64,000 nt of DNA from CAXMST01 sp963793415 (GTDB lineage Bacteria; Actinomycetota; Thermoleophilia; Solirubrobacterales; 70-9), in contig CAWCAC010000002.1 of assembly GCA_963793415.1 (NCBI GenBank), positions 1,674,001 to 1,738,000 on the forward strand, written 5' to 3'. Shown here piece by piece: positions 25,059-32,636 of the stretch. The translations under genes were made by a program, and so were the position numbers. The notes under the pieces are model-generated. The model was not told where the DNA came from and did no database searches. It saw only the letters and a list, made by a program, of their open reading frames with translations. The first letter of the stretch is position 1. The number at the start of each line of letters is the position of its first letter.

Positions 25059-25082
25059 GTGTCAAATGGAGGAGGAATACGT

Positions 25083-25445
25083 ATGGCGCTCGACGCGCGG
25101 GAACGCGAGGGCTTCGTCCGGTCGTGGGGGAACGTCCTGATGAAGAGTTGGGAGGACGACGATTTCAAGGCGCGCTTCCGGAGCGATCCGGCTGCCGTCC
25201 TGAACGAGAACGGCGTCGAGATCCAGGAGGGCGCGAGCGTCGAGCTCGTCGAGCCCCCCGCGGATGCCGGGCCCGATCTCGACAAGCAGATCGACGCATA
25301 CGAACAGGGTCGCGAGAGCGGCTCGTACACCTTCTACGTCCAGGAGACGAACCAGCTCCAGACGCAGGAGGTCTCCGAGCAGGAGCTCGAGGGAGTCTCG
25401 GCGGGCGCGTGTTGCTCATCGATCCTCTCCTGCTGCTGCTGCTGA
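25083..25445 (+). CDS. RiPP (TOMM) precursor peptide 1, nitrile-hydratase-like leader with Cys/Ser core
   Basis: This 120-aa precursor starts with a leader related to the nitrile hydratase alpha subunit (NHLP class). Seen are VRSWGNVLMKSWEDDDFKAR and FRSDPAAVLNENGVEIQEGA, the latter matching 'l..dP.avL.e.Gi.vpeg..v.v.en'. A linker repeated in precursor 2 follows (PADAGPDLDKQID, FYVQETNQLQTQEVSEQELE). The leader ends in SAG (106-108), a double-glycine-type site for the C39 peptidase encoded nearby. The predicted core is ACCSSILSCCCC (109-120), where nine of twelve residues can form azol(in)es. A strong GGAGGAGG site precedes the ATG. A nitrile hydratase role is excluded because the metal-site motif is absent. 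Confidence 0.9.
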   Translation: MALDAREREGFVRSWGNVLMKSWEDDDFKARFRSDPAAVLNENGVEIQEGASVELVEPPADAGPDLDKQIDAYEQGRESGSYTFYVQETNQLQTQEVSEQELEGVSAGACCSSILSCCCC

Positions 25446-25479
25446 GCGAGACAGACCGAACACGAACAGAGGAGAAGAG

Positions 25480-25845
25480 ATGACGCTGGACACAAGAGAG
25501 CGCGAGGAATTCGTCCGTGCCTGGGGCACGATCCTGATGCGGTCCTGGGAGGACGAGGACTTCAAGGCCCGTCTGCACAGCGACCCGAAGACCGTGATGA
25601 ACGAGAACGGTCTCGCGATCCAAGAGGACGCGGTCGTCAACCTCGAGTCGCCGCCCGCCGATGCGGGCCCCGATCTCGACAAGCAGATCGACCTCTACGG
25701 CGAGGGCCAGGAGACCGGCACCTACACGTTCTACGTGCAGGAGTCGAACCAGCTCCAGACGCAGGAGGTCTCCGAGCAGGAGCTCGAGGGCGTCGCGGCG
25801 GGGGCTTGCTCCTCGTCGATCATCTCCTGCTGCTGCTGCTGCTAG
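25480..25845 (+). CDS. RiPP (TOMM) precursor peptide 2, nitrile-hydratase-like leader with Cys/Ser core
   Basis: This is the tandem paralogue of precursor 1, 121 aa long, with a closely similar leader: VRAWGTILMRSWEDEDFKAR, LHSDPKTVMNENGLAIQEDA, PADAGPDLDKQID, and a segment ending TQEVSEQELEG. The cleavage site reads AAG (106-108). The predicted core is ACSSSIISCCCCC (109-121), that is, Cys-Ser-Ser-Ser, an Ile-Ile hinge, then Ser and five Cys. It differs from core 1 by Cys to Ser at the third position, Leu to Ile in the hinge, and one extra Cys. The ATG follows GAGGAGAAGAG, 34 bp after the first stop. Leader conservation suggests both are handled by the same modification enzymes. Confidence 0.9.
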   Translation: MTLDTREREEFVRAWGTILMRSWEDEDFKARLHSDPKTVMNENGLAIQEDAVVNLESPPADAGPDLDKQIDLYGEGQETGTYTFYVQESNQLQTQEVSEQELEGVAAGACSSSIISCCCCC

Positions 25846-25906
25846 GAGAAGACGACCGGTTTGCGGCCGCCCGGGTTCGCCCGGGTGGCCGCGACTGTTC
25901 TTGGGC

Positions 25907-28204
25907 ATGATCGAACGACCGCGTCTGAAGGCGCATCTCAGTGCACACGCCGTCCAGCCGGACGAGCTCTTCCTGCTCGGCGACGACCGCCAGCATCTGA
26001 TCGAGAGCCGCGCAGCGGTCCTGATCGCACCGATGCTCGACGGCGAGCACAGCGTTCCCGAGATCGCGATGAGCCTTTCCTCGCAGGTGCCGTTCGGTGA
26101 AGTGATGGGAGCGATCGCCGCGCTCGAGCGCGGCGGCCATCTCGCCGAGGGCAACGGCCCCGGCGAGCCGGGGCTCGCCTGGTGGGAGGCCGACGAGCGC
26201 GACCCCGAGACGATCGCGCGGGCGCTCGAGGGAGCGCCGGTGCGAATCGCCGTGGCCGGCGACGTGCCGGGGGCGACGGAGTTCGCGGACGCCCTCCAGT
26301 CGGCCGGCTTCGAGCTCGACGGCAGTCCGCGCCCGCTCGTTGACGGCGACGGTGCAGTGTCCCCCTCGGAGCTGCTCGCCGAGGGCGCGACTGCGGTCGT
26401 GCTCGCCGAGGACTATCTCTCCGACGGGCTCGCCGAGCTCAACGGGGCGTCGGTCGAGCTCGGAGCGCCCTGGCTGCTCGCCCGCCCGCAGGGCGAGACG
26501 ATCTGGCTCGGACCCCAATTCCGCCCTGGCGAGACCGGCTGCTGGCGTTGCCTCTCCTTCCGGCTCGAGCGCAACCGCCACGTCGAGAGCTACATCCATC
26601 GCCGCACCGGCGAGCGCCCCTGGCGCCCCGGCGCGACTCCGCCCGGCGCCGCACAGGCCGCGGCCGGCCTGCTCGCCCGCGAGATCGCCGAGATCGCCGC
26701 AACCGGATCGAGCCCGACGCTGGCCGGAACGATCGTCACCCTGCGCCGCGACCTCGGCACGCTCGAGCACGAGCTGATCAAGCGACCGCAGTGCAGGGTC
26801 TGCGGCGCCGGCGCCGATGCATACGGCGGCCCCGAGGTCATCCTGCATCCGGCGCCGAAGGGGATCACAGCCGGTGGTGCCTACCGCTCGATGAGCGCGG
26901 AGCAGACGCTGGAGCGGCTCGAGAAACACGTCAGCCCGATCACCGGCGCCGTCGCCTGGGTCGCCGACCTGACCGAGCCCGAGGACTCGGGCCACACCTT
27001 CTGGGCCGGCCACTGGTTCCCGATCCTCGGCTCCGAGCGCGGCGCCGCGGTTCTGCGCCAGAACGTCCGCGGCCGCAGCGGCGGCAAGGGCCCGACCGCG
27101 GCGCAAGCACGGGCTTCGGCGATCTGCGAGTCGCTCGAGCGCTACAGCGGCTGCTGGTTCGGAGACGAGGCGGTCGAGCACTCGAGCCTCGCGGAGCTGG
27201 GCGATCGCGCCGTCGAGTTCGCCGAGCTGCCGCTCTACTCGGAGGAGCAGTACGACCATCGGCACGAGTGGAACGCCTCGATCGACAGCGAGCTGCAGCT
27301 GGTGCCGGCGCGGCTCGAGGCCGATCGCGAGATCGACTTCTCCACCGCATGGTCGCTGTCGCGGGAGGAGCCGCGGCTGGTCCCTACCGCTTACTGCTAC
27401 TACGGGCACCCCGATATCGCCGACTTCGAGACCTTCTTCTGCACCGGGGACTCGAACGGGCAGGGTGCCGGCAACACGCTCGACGAGGCGATCACGCAGG
27501 GGACGATGGAGCTCGTCGAGCGCGACGGGGTCGCGATCTGGTGGTACAACCGGCTGCGGCTGCCGGAGGTCGACCTCGGCTCCTTCGAGGATCCCTGGAT
27601 CGATCGCGTGCGGGCCGAGTACGACGCGCTCGGCCGCGAGATCTGGGCGATCGACCTGACCACCGACATCGGCATCCCGGTCTTCGTCGCCGCCTCGAAG
27701 CGCCGCGACTCGCCCGATGAGGACCTGATCTTCGGTTTCGGCGCCCACATCGAGCCGCGGCTGGCGATGACACGCGCCTTCTCGGAGCTGAACCAGTTCC
27801 TGCCCGCCGTCCGCCGCGACGAGAACGGCGAGTTCCAGCTCGACGACGCGGTCGCGATCGACTGGTGGGACAACTCCTCGCTCGCCGCCGATCCCTACCT
27901 GGCGCCCGACCCCGACGCACCGGTCCGGCGCCTCTCCGACTTCCCGGTGCTCGCCGGCGACGACCTCTCGACCGACATCGAGACCTGCGTGCGGCTGTTC
28001 GGCGAGGCCGGCCTGGAGACGATCGTGATCGATCAGAGCCGCCCCGACATCGAGCTGCGGACCGCGAAGGTGATGGTCCCGGGCCTGAGGCATTTCTGGC
28101 GCCGCCTGCGCCCCGGCCGCCTCTACGACGTGCCAGTGGCGATGGGCCGGCTCGAGCGGCCGACGCCGGAGTCCGAGATGAACCCGAAGAACATCTGGTT
28201 CTAG
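25907..28204 (+). CDS. TOMM cyclodehydratase, fused E1-like (ocin-ThiF) and YcaO domains
   Basis: It would bind the precursor leader and cyclise core Cys/Ser to azolines using ATP. The 765-aa protein has an N-terminal E1-like part (about 1-330) with two zinc-binding pairs, CWRC (about 213-216) and CRVC (about 298-301). The YcaO part follows: ICESLERYSGCW, QGAGNTLDEAITQGTMELVE and RDGVAIWWYNR are the ATP/Mg-binding segments. The end LYDVPVAMGRLERPTPESEM is normal, but the last residues are NPKNIWF and the usual PxPxP terminus is not seen. ATG at 25907 was chosen; TTG at 25901 is also in frame. It lies 61 bp after precursor 2 and abuts the dehydrogenase gene. Confidence 0.92.
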   Translation: MIERPRLKAHLSAHAVQPDELFLLGDDRQHLIESRAAVLIAPMLDGEHSVPEIAMSLSSQVPFGEVMGAIAALERGGHLAEGNGPGEPGLAWWEADERDPETIARALEGAPVRIAVAGDVPGATEFADALQSAGFELDGSPRPLVDGDGAVSPSELLAEGATAVVLAEDYLSDGLAELNGASVELGAPWLLARPQGETIWLGPQFRPGETGCWRCLSFRLERNRHVESYIHRRTGERPWRPGATPPGAAQAAAGLLAREIAEIAATGSSPTLAGTIVTLRRDLGTLEHELIKRPQCRVCGAGADAYGGPEVILHPAPKGITAGGAYRSMSAEQTLERLEKHVSPITGAVAWVADLTEPEDSGHTFWAGHWFPILGSERGAAVLRQNVRGRSGGKGPTAAQARASAICESLERYSGCWFGDEAVEHSSLAELGDRAVEFAELPLYSEEQYDHRHEWNASIDSELQLVPARLEADREIDFSTAWSLSREEPRLVPTAYCYYGHPDIADFETFFCTGDSNGQGAGNTLDEAITQGTMELVERDGVAIWWYNRLRLPEVDLGSFEDPWIDRVRAEYDALGREIWAIDLTTDIGIPVFVAASKRRDSPDEDLIFGFGAHIEPRLAMTRAFSELNQFLPAVRRDENGEFQLDDAVAIDWWDNSSLAADPYLAPDPDAPVRRLSDFPVLAGDDLSTDIETCVRLFGEAGLETIVIDQSRPDIELRTAKVMVPGLRHFWRRLRPGRLYDVPVAMGRLERPTPESEMNPKNIWF

Positions 28205-29632
28205 GTGGGGGCCGGCTTGGAAACGGCAGCCGAGCTCCGTCACGTGCTGCGGCTGCGGCCGGGCGCCGAGCTCGATCGCTCCGGTCCGGCGCTGACGGCA
28301 GGCCTGGCGCGCCTGCCGTTCCGGGAGCCCTCCGAGGCGACGCTCAGCGCTCTCGACTCGCTCGTCTCCGAAGCGGGCCTCGACGCCGCCTCGCTCGTCT
28401 TCGACCAGAACCTGGCGATGTTGGTGCACCGGCTCGAGGCCGGCGGTTGGCTCGCCCGCACCGTGCGCGAGGGCGAGCGCGACCTGGTCACACTCGAGCC
28501 GCTGGCGTTCGTCGACGTGCTCTCCAAGCGCGGCTTTGACCCGGCGATCCCGGTCAAGCTCTCGCGTTTCGCGGCGCTGCGGCCCGAGGCCGGCAGGATG
28601 CTGGTCGAGTCGGGGCTCGCGCGGGCCCGCGCCGTGCTCCACGTCCCCGCGCTCTCGGCCCTGCTGGCCGGGCTCGCCGAGCCACACACCGCCGAGAGCC
28701 TCGACCCGGCCGACTTTGGGGTCGGGCGCCCGGCGCTCGAGGCGGTGCTGCGGATCCTGCAGCAGGGCCGGCTTGCGGTCCGCCTCGACGAGACCGAGGG
28801 CGCCGGCGATCCCGAGCTCGACGCCCAGGATCTCGCCCAGTGGCACCCGGTCGACATGAGCTTCCACGCCCGCAGCAGGCTGGGCCGCACCGCCGGGCCG
28901 TACGGCGGCGTCTACCCGTTCAAGGGCGTCTTCCCGGAGCCGCCCTCGGTGCGGCCCGAGCAGGGGCTCGCGCAGGAGCTGCCGCGCCCCGACCTGGATG
29001 CGCTGGCGGCGACCGACATGACCCTGACCGAGGCGATGGAGACGCGGCGCTCGATCCGCCGTCACGACGACGACTCGCCGATCGACATCGCCCAACTCGG
29101 CGAGCTGCTGTTCCGCACCTCGCGCCTGAAGGGCAAGGTCCCGACGCCGAACGAGCCCTTCGCGTTGCGTCCGTACCCGAATGGCGGCGCCCTCTACGAG
29201 CTCGACGTCTACCCGCTCGTCCGTCTCTGCAGCGGCGTCGAGCCGGGTCTCTTCCGCTACGACCCGGAGGCACACGCGCTGCGCCGGCTCGCTGACGCCG
29301 GTGCCCCGACCGACGGGCTGATCGAACACGCGAAGGTCGCGGCGCTGATGCAGCAGCGTCCACAGGTGCTGCTGATCATCGCCGCGCGCTTCGGCCGCAC
29401 CACCTGGAAGTACGAGGCGGTGCCCTACGCCCTGACCCTCAAGCACGTCGGCGTCCTGTACCAGACTCTCTACCTCGCGGCGACGGCGATGGGGCTCGCC
29501 CCCTGCGGGCTCGGCGGCGGCGACTCCGAGCTGTTCTCGCGAGCGGCCGGACTCAACTACGAGGCCGAGACCAGCGTCGGCGAGTTCATCGTCGGCTCGC
29601 CGGCCGGAGACCCGGGCCCGGTCGTCGGCTGA
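28205..29632 (+). CDS. SagB-type FMN-dependent dehydrogenase (azoline oxidase)
   Basis: It would oxidise azolines made by the cyclodehydratase to aromatic thiazoles/oxazoles. The 475-aa protein has an N-terminal region of about 270 residues typical of long SagB proteins, then the nitroreductase-fold domain. That domain shows EAMETRRSIRRHDDDSPIDI (FMN phosphate-binding Arg cluster), ELLFRTSRLKG, YPNGGALYELDVYPLV, and the late LKHVGVLYQTLYLAATAMGL followed by APCGLGGGDSELFSRAAGL. The start is GTG at 28205, immediately after the cyclodehydratase stop with no gap, so translation is probably coupled. The gene converges with the exporter operon, with 18 bp between stops. Confidence 0.9.
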   Translation: MGAGLETAAELRHVLRLRPGAELDRSGPALTAGLARLPFREPSEATLSALDSLVSEAGLDAASLVFDQNLAMLVHRLEAGGWLARTVREGERDLVTLEPLAFVDVLSKRGFDPAIPVKLSRFAALRPEAGRMLVESGLARARAVLHVPALSALLAGLAEPHTAESLDPADFGVGRPALEAVLRILQQGRLAVRLDETEGAGDPELDAQDLAQWHPVDMSFHARSRLGRTAGPYGGVYPFKGVFPEPPSVRPEQGLAQELPRPDLDALAATDMTLTEAMETRRSIRRHDDDSPIDIAQLGELLFRTSRLKGKVPTPNEPFALRPYPNGGALYELDVYPLVRLCSGVEPGLFRYDPEAHALRRLADAGAPTDGLIEHAKVAALMQQRPQVLLIIAARFGRTTWKYEAVPYALTLKHVGVLYQTLYLAATAMGLAPCGLGGGDSELFSRAAGLNYEAETSVGEFIVGSPAGDPGPVVG

Positions 29633-29650
29633 GCGGAGCGCGGACCCGGC

Positions 29651-32314
29651 TCAGGCGAGCTGCCGCTCGGCCAGCCGCTTGAAGATGCCGCCGAGCTCCA
29701 TCAGTTGCTCATAGGTGCCGGACTCGGCGATCCGACCCGCCTCCATGACGATGATCCGGTCTGCGTCGCGGATCGTCGTCAGCCGGTGGGCGACCACGAC
29801 TCGGGTTGCGTTGAGCTTGCGCATCGACTCGATCACCTGCTGCTGGGTGACGTTGTCGAGCGCGCTGGTCGCCTCGTCGAGGAAGATGATCCGAGGCCGG
29901 GAGACCAGCGCCCGGGCGATCGCGATCCGCTGCCGCTGGCCGCCGGAGAGCGTGCCAGCGCCCTCACTCAGCACGGTGAACATCCCCATCGGCATCTCGG
30001 CGATGTCGGCGTCCATGCCGACCATCTCGATCGCCTCCCAGGCGTCGTCGGCTGTATAGAGGCCGGAGCCGACGACGTTCGAGAGGATGTCGCCGGCGAA
30101 GAGGGCCGAGTCCTGCATGACGACGCCGCACTGTCTGCGGACGGCGGCGACGTCGAGATCGGCGAGGTCCTGGCCGTCGAAGAGGACTGCGCCGCTGCCG
30201 GGCGACTCGAACCCGAGCAACAGCCGCATCATCGTCGACTTGCCGGAGCCGGAGGGCCCGACGATCGCGACGAACTCGCCCGGCCGGACGGTGAAGGAGA
30301 CGTCGTCGAGGACCTCGGGGCCGCCGGCCTCGTAGGCGAAGTGGACGCCCGACACGGTGATCTCGCCGGAGAGCTCGCCCGGGTCGGCGAGTGCCTCGCC
30401 GACCTCGGGGACGGCACGGATGATCGGGCTCATGCCCTCGAGCAGAGGCACGACCGGCAGCGAGTTCATCGCCGTCACGGCAACGACGAGAGCGCCGGCG
30501 AGGGCTTGCCCGTAGGCGAGCGTGAAGACGAAGAAGGTCTGCTGGCTGACCTCGAAGAGCTCGCCGACGGCAAAGAACACGACCGCGAAGGAAGCGAGCG
30601 CGAAGGCGGCGGCGAAGGCCGCGAAGCGGTTCTGGATCCGCCTGGCGGCGAACATCGCATCGCGGTTGCGCGCGAAGGAGTCGGCCCAGAAGGCGAACGC
30701 ACGCTCCTCGGCGGCTGCCGCGCGCAGCTTGCCGACGTGCCCGATCAGCTGGAAGGCCCGCGAGTTGACCTCGCGCTGGTGGTCGAACGAGCGCCGCTGC
30801 AGGGCCAGCGAGCGCCTCCCGAGCAGGACGGCGACGATCGCAAGCACCGCGAGCAAGCCAAGGGTCAGGAGCCCGAGCCGGATGTCGTAGACGAGGATCA
30901 GCAGGGTGTTGGCGACCGCGGCGACGAGCGCCACGGCCATCTTGATCCCAAGGTTGCCGAGCAGTTCCTGCACCTGGGTCAACGCCAGGGTCCTCGTCGC
31001 GAGATCGCCGGTCGAGAAGCGCCGGAAGAAGCTCGGCGAGAGGCGCATGATCCGGCCCCAGATCCCGGCCTGGATCTGCGCTTGCATCTTGCCCTCGACC
31101 CGCAGCGCCGCGAGGTTCTGCACGGCTGCGAGCAGCATCACGACGGCGGCGACGCCGAGTAGGCCGAGGCAGATATGGGTGATCAGCGTGCTCTGGCCGG
31201 CCGGCACGAGGCTGCTGAGGATCTCGCCGCTGGCGATCGGCACGAGCAGGCCGAGGCCGGCGACCCAGAAGGCCGCGAGCAGGAAGGTGACGAGGTCGCG
31301 ACGGGAGCCGCGGAGGCCGAAGCGAACCAGCTCGACGCCGCTGACCGGCTTGTCGGGAAGCTGGCGGTAGAGGCTGTGTCCGTGCTCGCGGAGCTGGGCC
31401 GAGAGCTCGGCGTCGATCCGCCGGCGCTCGCCCGAGACGGGCTCGAACATCTCGTAACCGAACGGCCGCCGCACGAGCGCGACCGGCAGAGCCTCCGGGC
31501 TCGTCTCGGCCCCGGAGCCGTTGCCGTCGCTCCCGTCGTCGCCGGCAGTGGGCGCCGCTTCGACCGGTTTCTCCCAGAAGGCGACGATCGGCCCCGCGTC
31601 CTCCTTCCACCAGCGCTTCGCGCGCAGCGAGACCTGACGCGAGTAGAGGCCGGATGCGCGGACGATCTCGGCGAGCTCGTCGACGCGGGGGGCGAGGCGG
31701 GCGGAGGGGGGAGGGCGGCGCGCCTCGACTCCAAGCTCGTCGGTGACGACCCTGATCGCGGCCAGAAGTGGGTCGCGGCCGGCCCTGGTCAGGCGGCGGC
31801 TGCCCGCCTGCTCCATCAGCGCCGCGAACTCGCCCGAGGTCTCGGCCCGCAGCTCCGCGTCGCGGTCGCTGCGCCGGCCGAGCCGGGCGAGGTCGGCCTC
31901 CTCGTCGCGAGCGAGGCTCAGCGCCAGCGCCCGCGAGGCGTTGGCGAGGACGGGCTCGAGCGCGTCCCAGAGCCGGCCGTCGGCGAGCAGCGTCGAGCTC
32001 GAATGGGCGACGATCGTCGTCTCTTCCTCGGCATCGAGCCAGTTGTCCTCGTTCAGCGGCGCCAGCTCGCCCGGCTTCAGGACACGGCTGCCGGCGCGGC
32101 CGCGTAGCCGGCAGCCAGGCGCCTCGAGCCACAGCGTCCGGCCGACCGGGCGGACGACGTCGCGCGCCGCGAGCTCGACCGTCTCGGCGTCGTCGATCGG
32201 GCGGAACTCGCGCGGTGGCAGCTCTCCGTCGGAGAGCACCTCCAGCAGCAGGTCGAGCCATGTTTCGAACGCCTGCGAGGAGGCGCCTGGCTGGACGCGG
32301 GAGATCTCGCGCAA
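29651..32314 (-). CDS. NHLM-type ABC transporter, ATP-binding/permease protein (no peptidase domain)
   Basis: This 887-aa subunit is the second ABC protein of an NHLM RiPP exporter. A long N-terminal region (about 1-330) is followed by a six-helix ABC permease domain and an ATPase domain with GPSGSGKST, VVMQDSALFAGDI, LSGGQRQRIAIARAL, IIFLDEATSALD and VVAHRLTTIRDADR. Canonical relatives begin with a small sensor-like domain; here that part is encoded by the separate ORF just upstream. A stop at 32330-32332 in this frame forces a start at TTG 32314, one base after the upstream TGA. Either the gene is naturally split or one indel broke it. It is the last gene of the export operon. Confidence 0.85.
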   Translation of the reverse strand: MREISRVQPGASSQAFETWLDLLLEVLSDGELPPREFRPIDDAETVELAARDVVRPVGRTLWLEAPGCRLRGRAGSRVLKPGELAPLNEDNWLDAEEETTIVAHSSSTLLADGRLWDALEPVLANASRALALSLARDEEADLARLGRRSDRDAELRAETSGEFAALMEQAGSRRLTRAGRDPLLAAIRVVTDELGVEARRPPPSARLAPRVDELAEIVRASGLYSRQVSLRAKRWWKEDAGPIVAFWEKPVEAAPTAGDDGSDGNGSGAETSPEALPVALVRRPFGYEMFEPVSGERRRIDAELSAQLREHGHSLYRQLPDKPVSGVELVRFGLRGSRRDLVTFLLAAFWVAGLGLLVPIASGEILSSLVPAGQSTLITHICLGLLGVAAVVMLLAAVQNLAALRVEGKMQAQIQAGIWGRIMRLSPSFFRRFSTGDLATRTLALTQVQELLGNLGIKMAVALVAAVANTLLILVYDIRLGLLTLGLLAVLAIVAVLLGRRSLALQRRSFDHQREVNSRAFQLIGHVGKLRAAAAEERAFAFWADSFARNRDAMFAARRIQNRFAAFAAAFALASFAVVFFAVGELFEVSQQTFFVFTLAYGQALAGALVVAVTAMNSLPVVPLLEGMSPIIRAVPEVGEALADPGELSGEITVSGVHFAYEAGGPEVLDDVSFTVRPGEFVAIVGPSGSGKSTMMRLLLGFESPGSGAVLFDGQDLADLDVAAVRRQCGVVMQDSALFAGDILSNVVGSGLYTADDAWEAIEMVGMDADIAEMPMGMFTVLSEGAGTLSGGQRQRIAIARALVSRPRIIFLDEATSALDNVTQQQVIESMRKLNATRVVVAHRLTTIRDADRIIVMEAGRIAESGTYEQLMELGGIFKRLAERQLA

Positions 32315-32315
32315 C

Positions 32316-32636
32316 TCAGACGCGGTCGATCAGCTCGACCTTCGAGCCGGGCGAGCGGCGCCCGATCACCCGGAAGCCGCGACCGGGGATCGACGGGATC
32401 AGAGTCTGCGCCCCGGCCGACAGCAGCGGATGCCAGCGGCTCTCGCCGTCCGCGGCCGGTTTGCCGACGAGGAACAGGTCGAGTTTGCCCTCGACCACGT
32501 GGACGAAGACCTCGGGATCGTCGAGCGCGAAGCTGACATTCTCGATCGGTCGTGCCGCCGCGCCGAGCTCGAGCGGGGGTCCTGCGCCGGCGACCGCCGC
32601 CGCGCCCCCGCCGTTGCCTGTGGTCGGGGCGCTCAT
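32316..32636 (-). CDS. Detached N-terminal domain of the NHLM ATP-binding protein
   Basis: This 106-aa ORF starts at ATG 32636, overlapping the stop of the peptidase/ABC gene (ATGA), and ends one base before the next gene. The core reads VSFALDDPEVFVHVVEGKLD, then LFLVGKPAADGESRWHPLLS, FVIGRRS-like strands and KVELIDRV. This is the small cyclic-nucleotide-binding-like domain that normally opens NHLM ATP-binding proteins ('D...v.vVe.G.lDlF.V'). Its last residues and the first codons of the next frame would join smoothly if one base were removed. It is thus either a genuine separate subunit or the 5' half of a frameshifted gene. Confidence 0.7.
   Translation of the reverse strand: MSAPTTGNGGGAAAVAGAGPPLELGAAARPIENVSFALDDPEVFVHVVEGKLDLFLVGKPAADGESRWHPLLSAGAQTLIPSIPGRGFRVIGRRSPGSKVELIDRV

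Noticed and set aside
25431..25445. CTG/TGC trinucleotide repeat as a microsatellite
   Set aside because: The run encodes the four Cys of the core (and five in the second precursor) in frame; it reflects coding, not a separate repeat element.
25083..25845. Nitrile hydratase alpha subunits
   Set aside because: The leaders resemble that subunit, but the metal-binding Cys-Ser-Cys motif is missing and the C-termini are Cys/Ser cores next to modification enzymes.
25820..29446. Open frame of more than 1,200 codons on the minus strand opposite the RiPP enzymes
   Set aside because: It mirrors the cyclodehydratase and dehydrogenase genes, has no recognisable motif and no ribosome site; it is a composition artefact.
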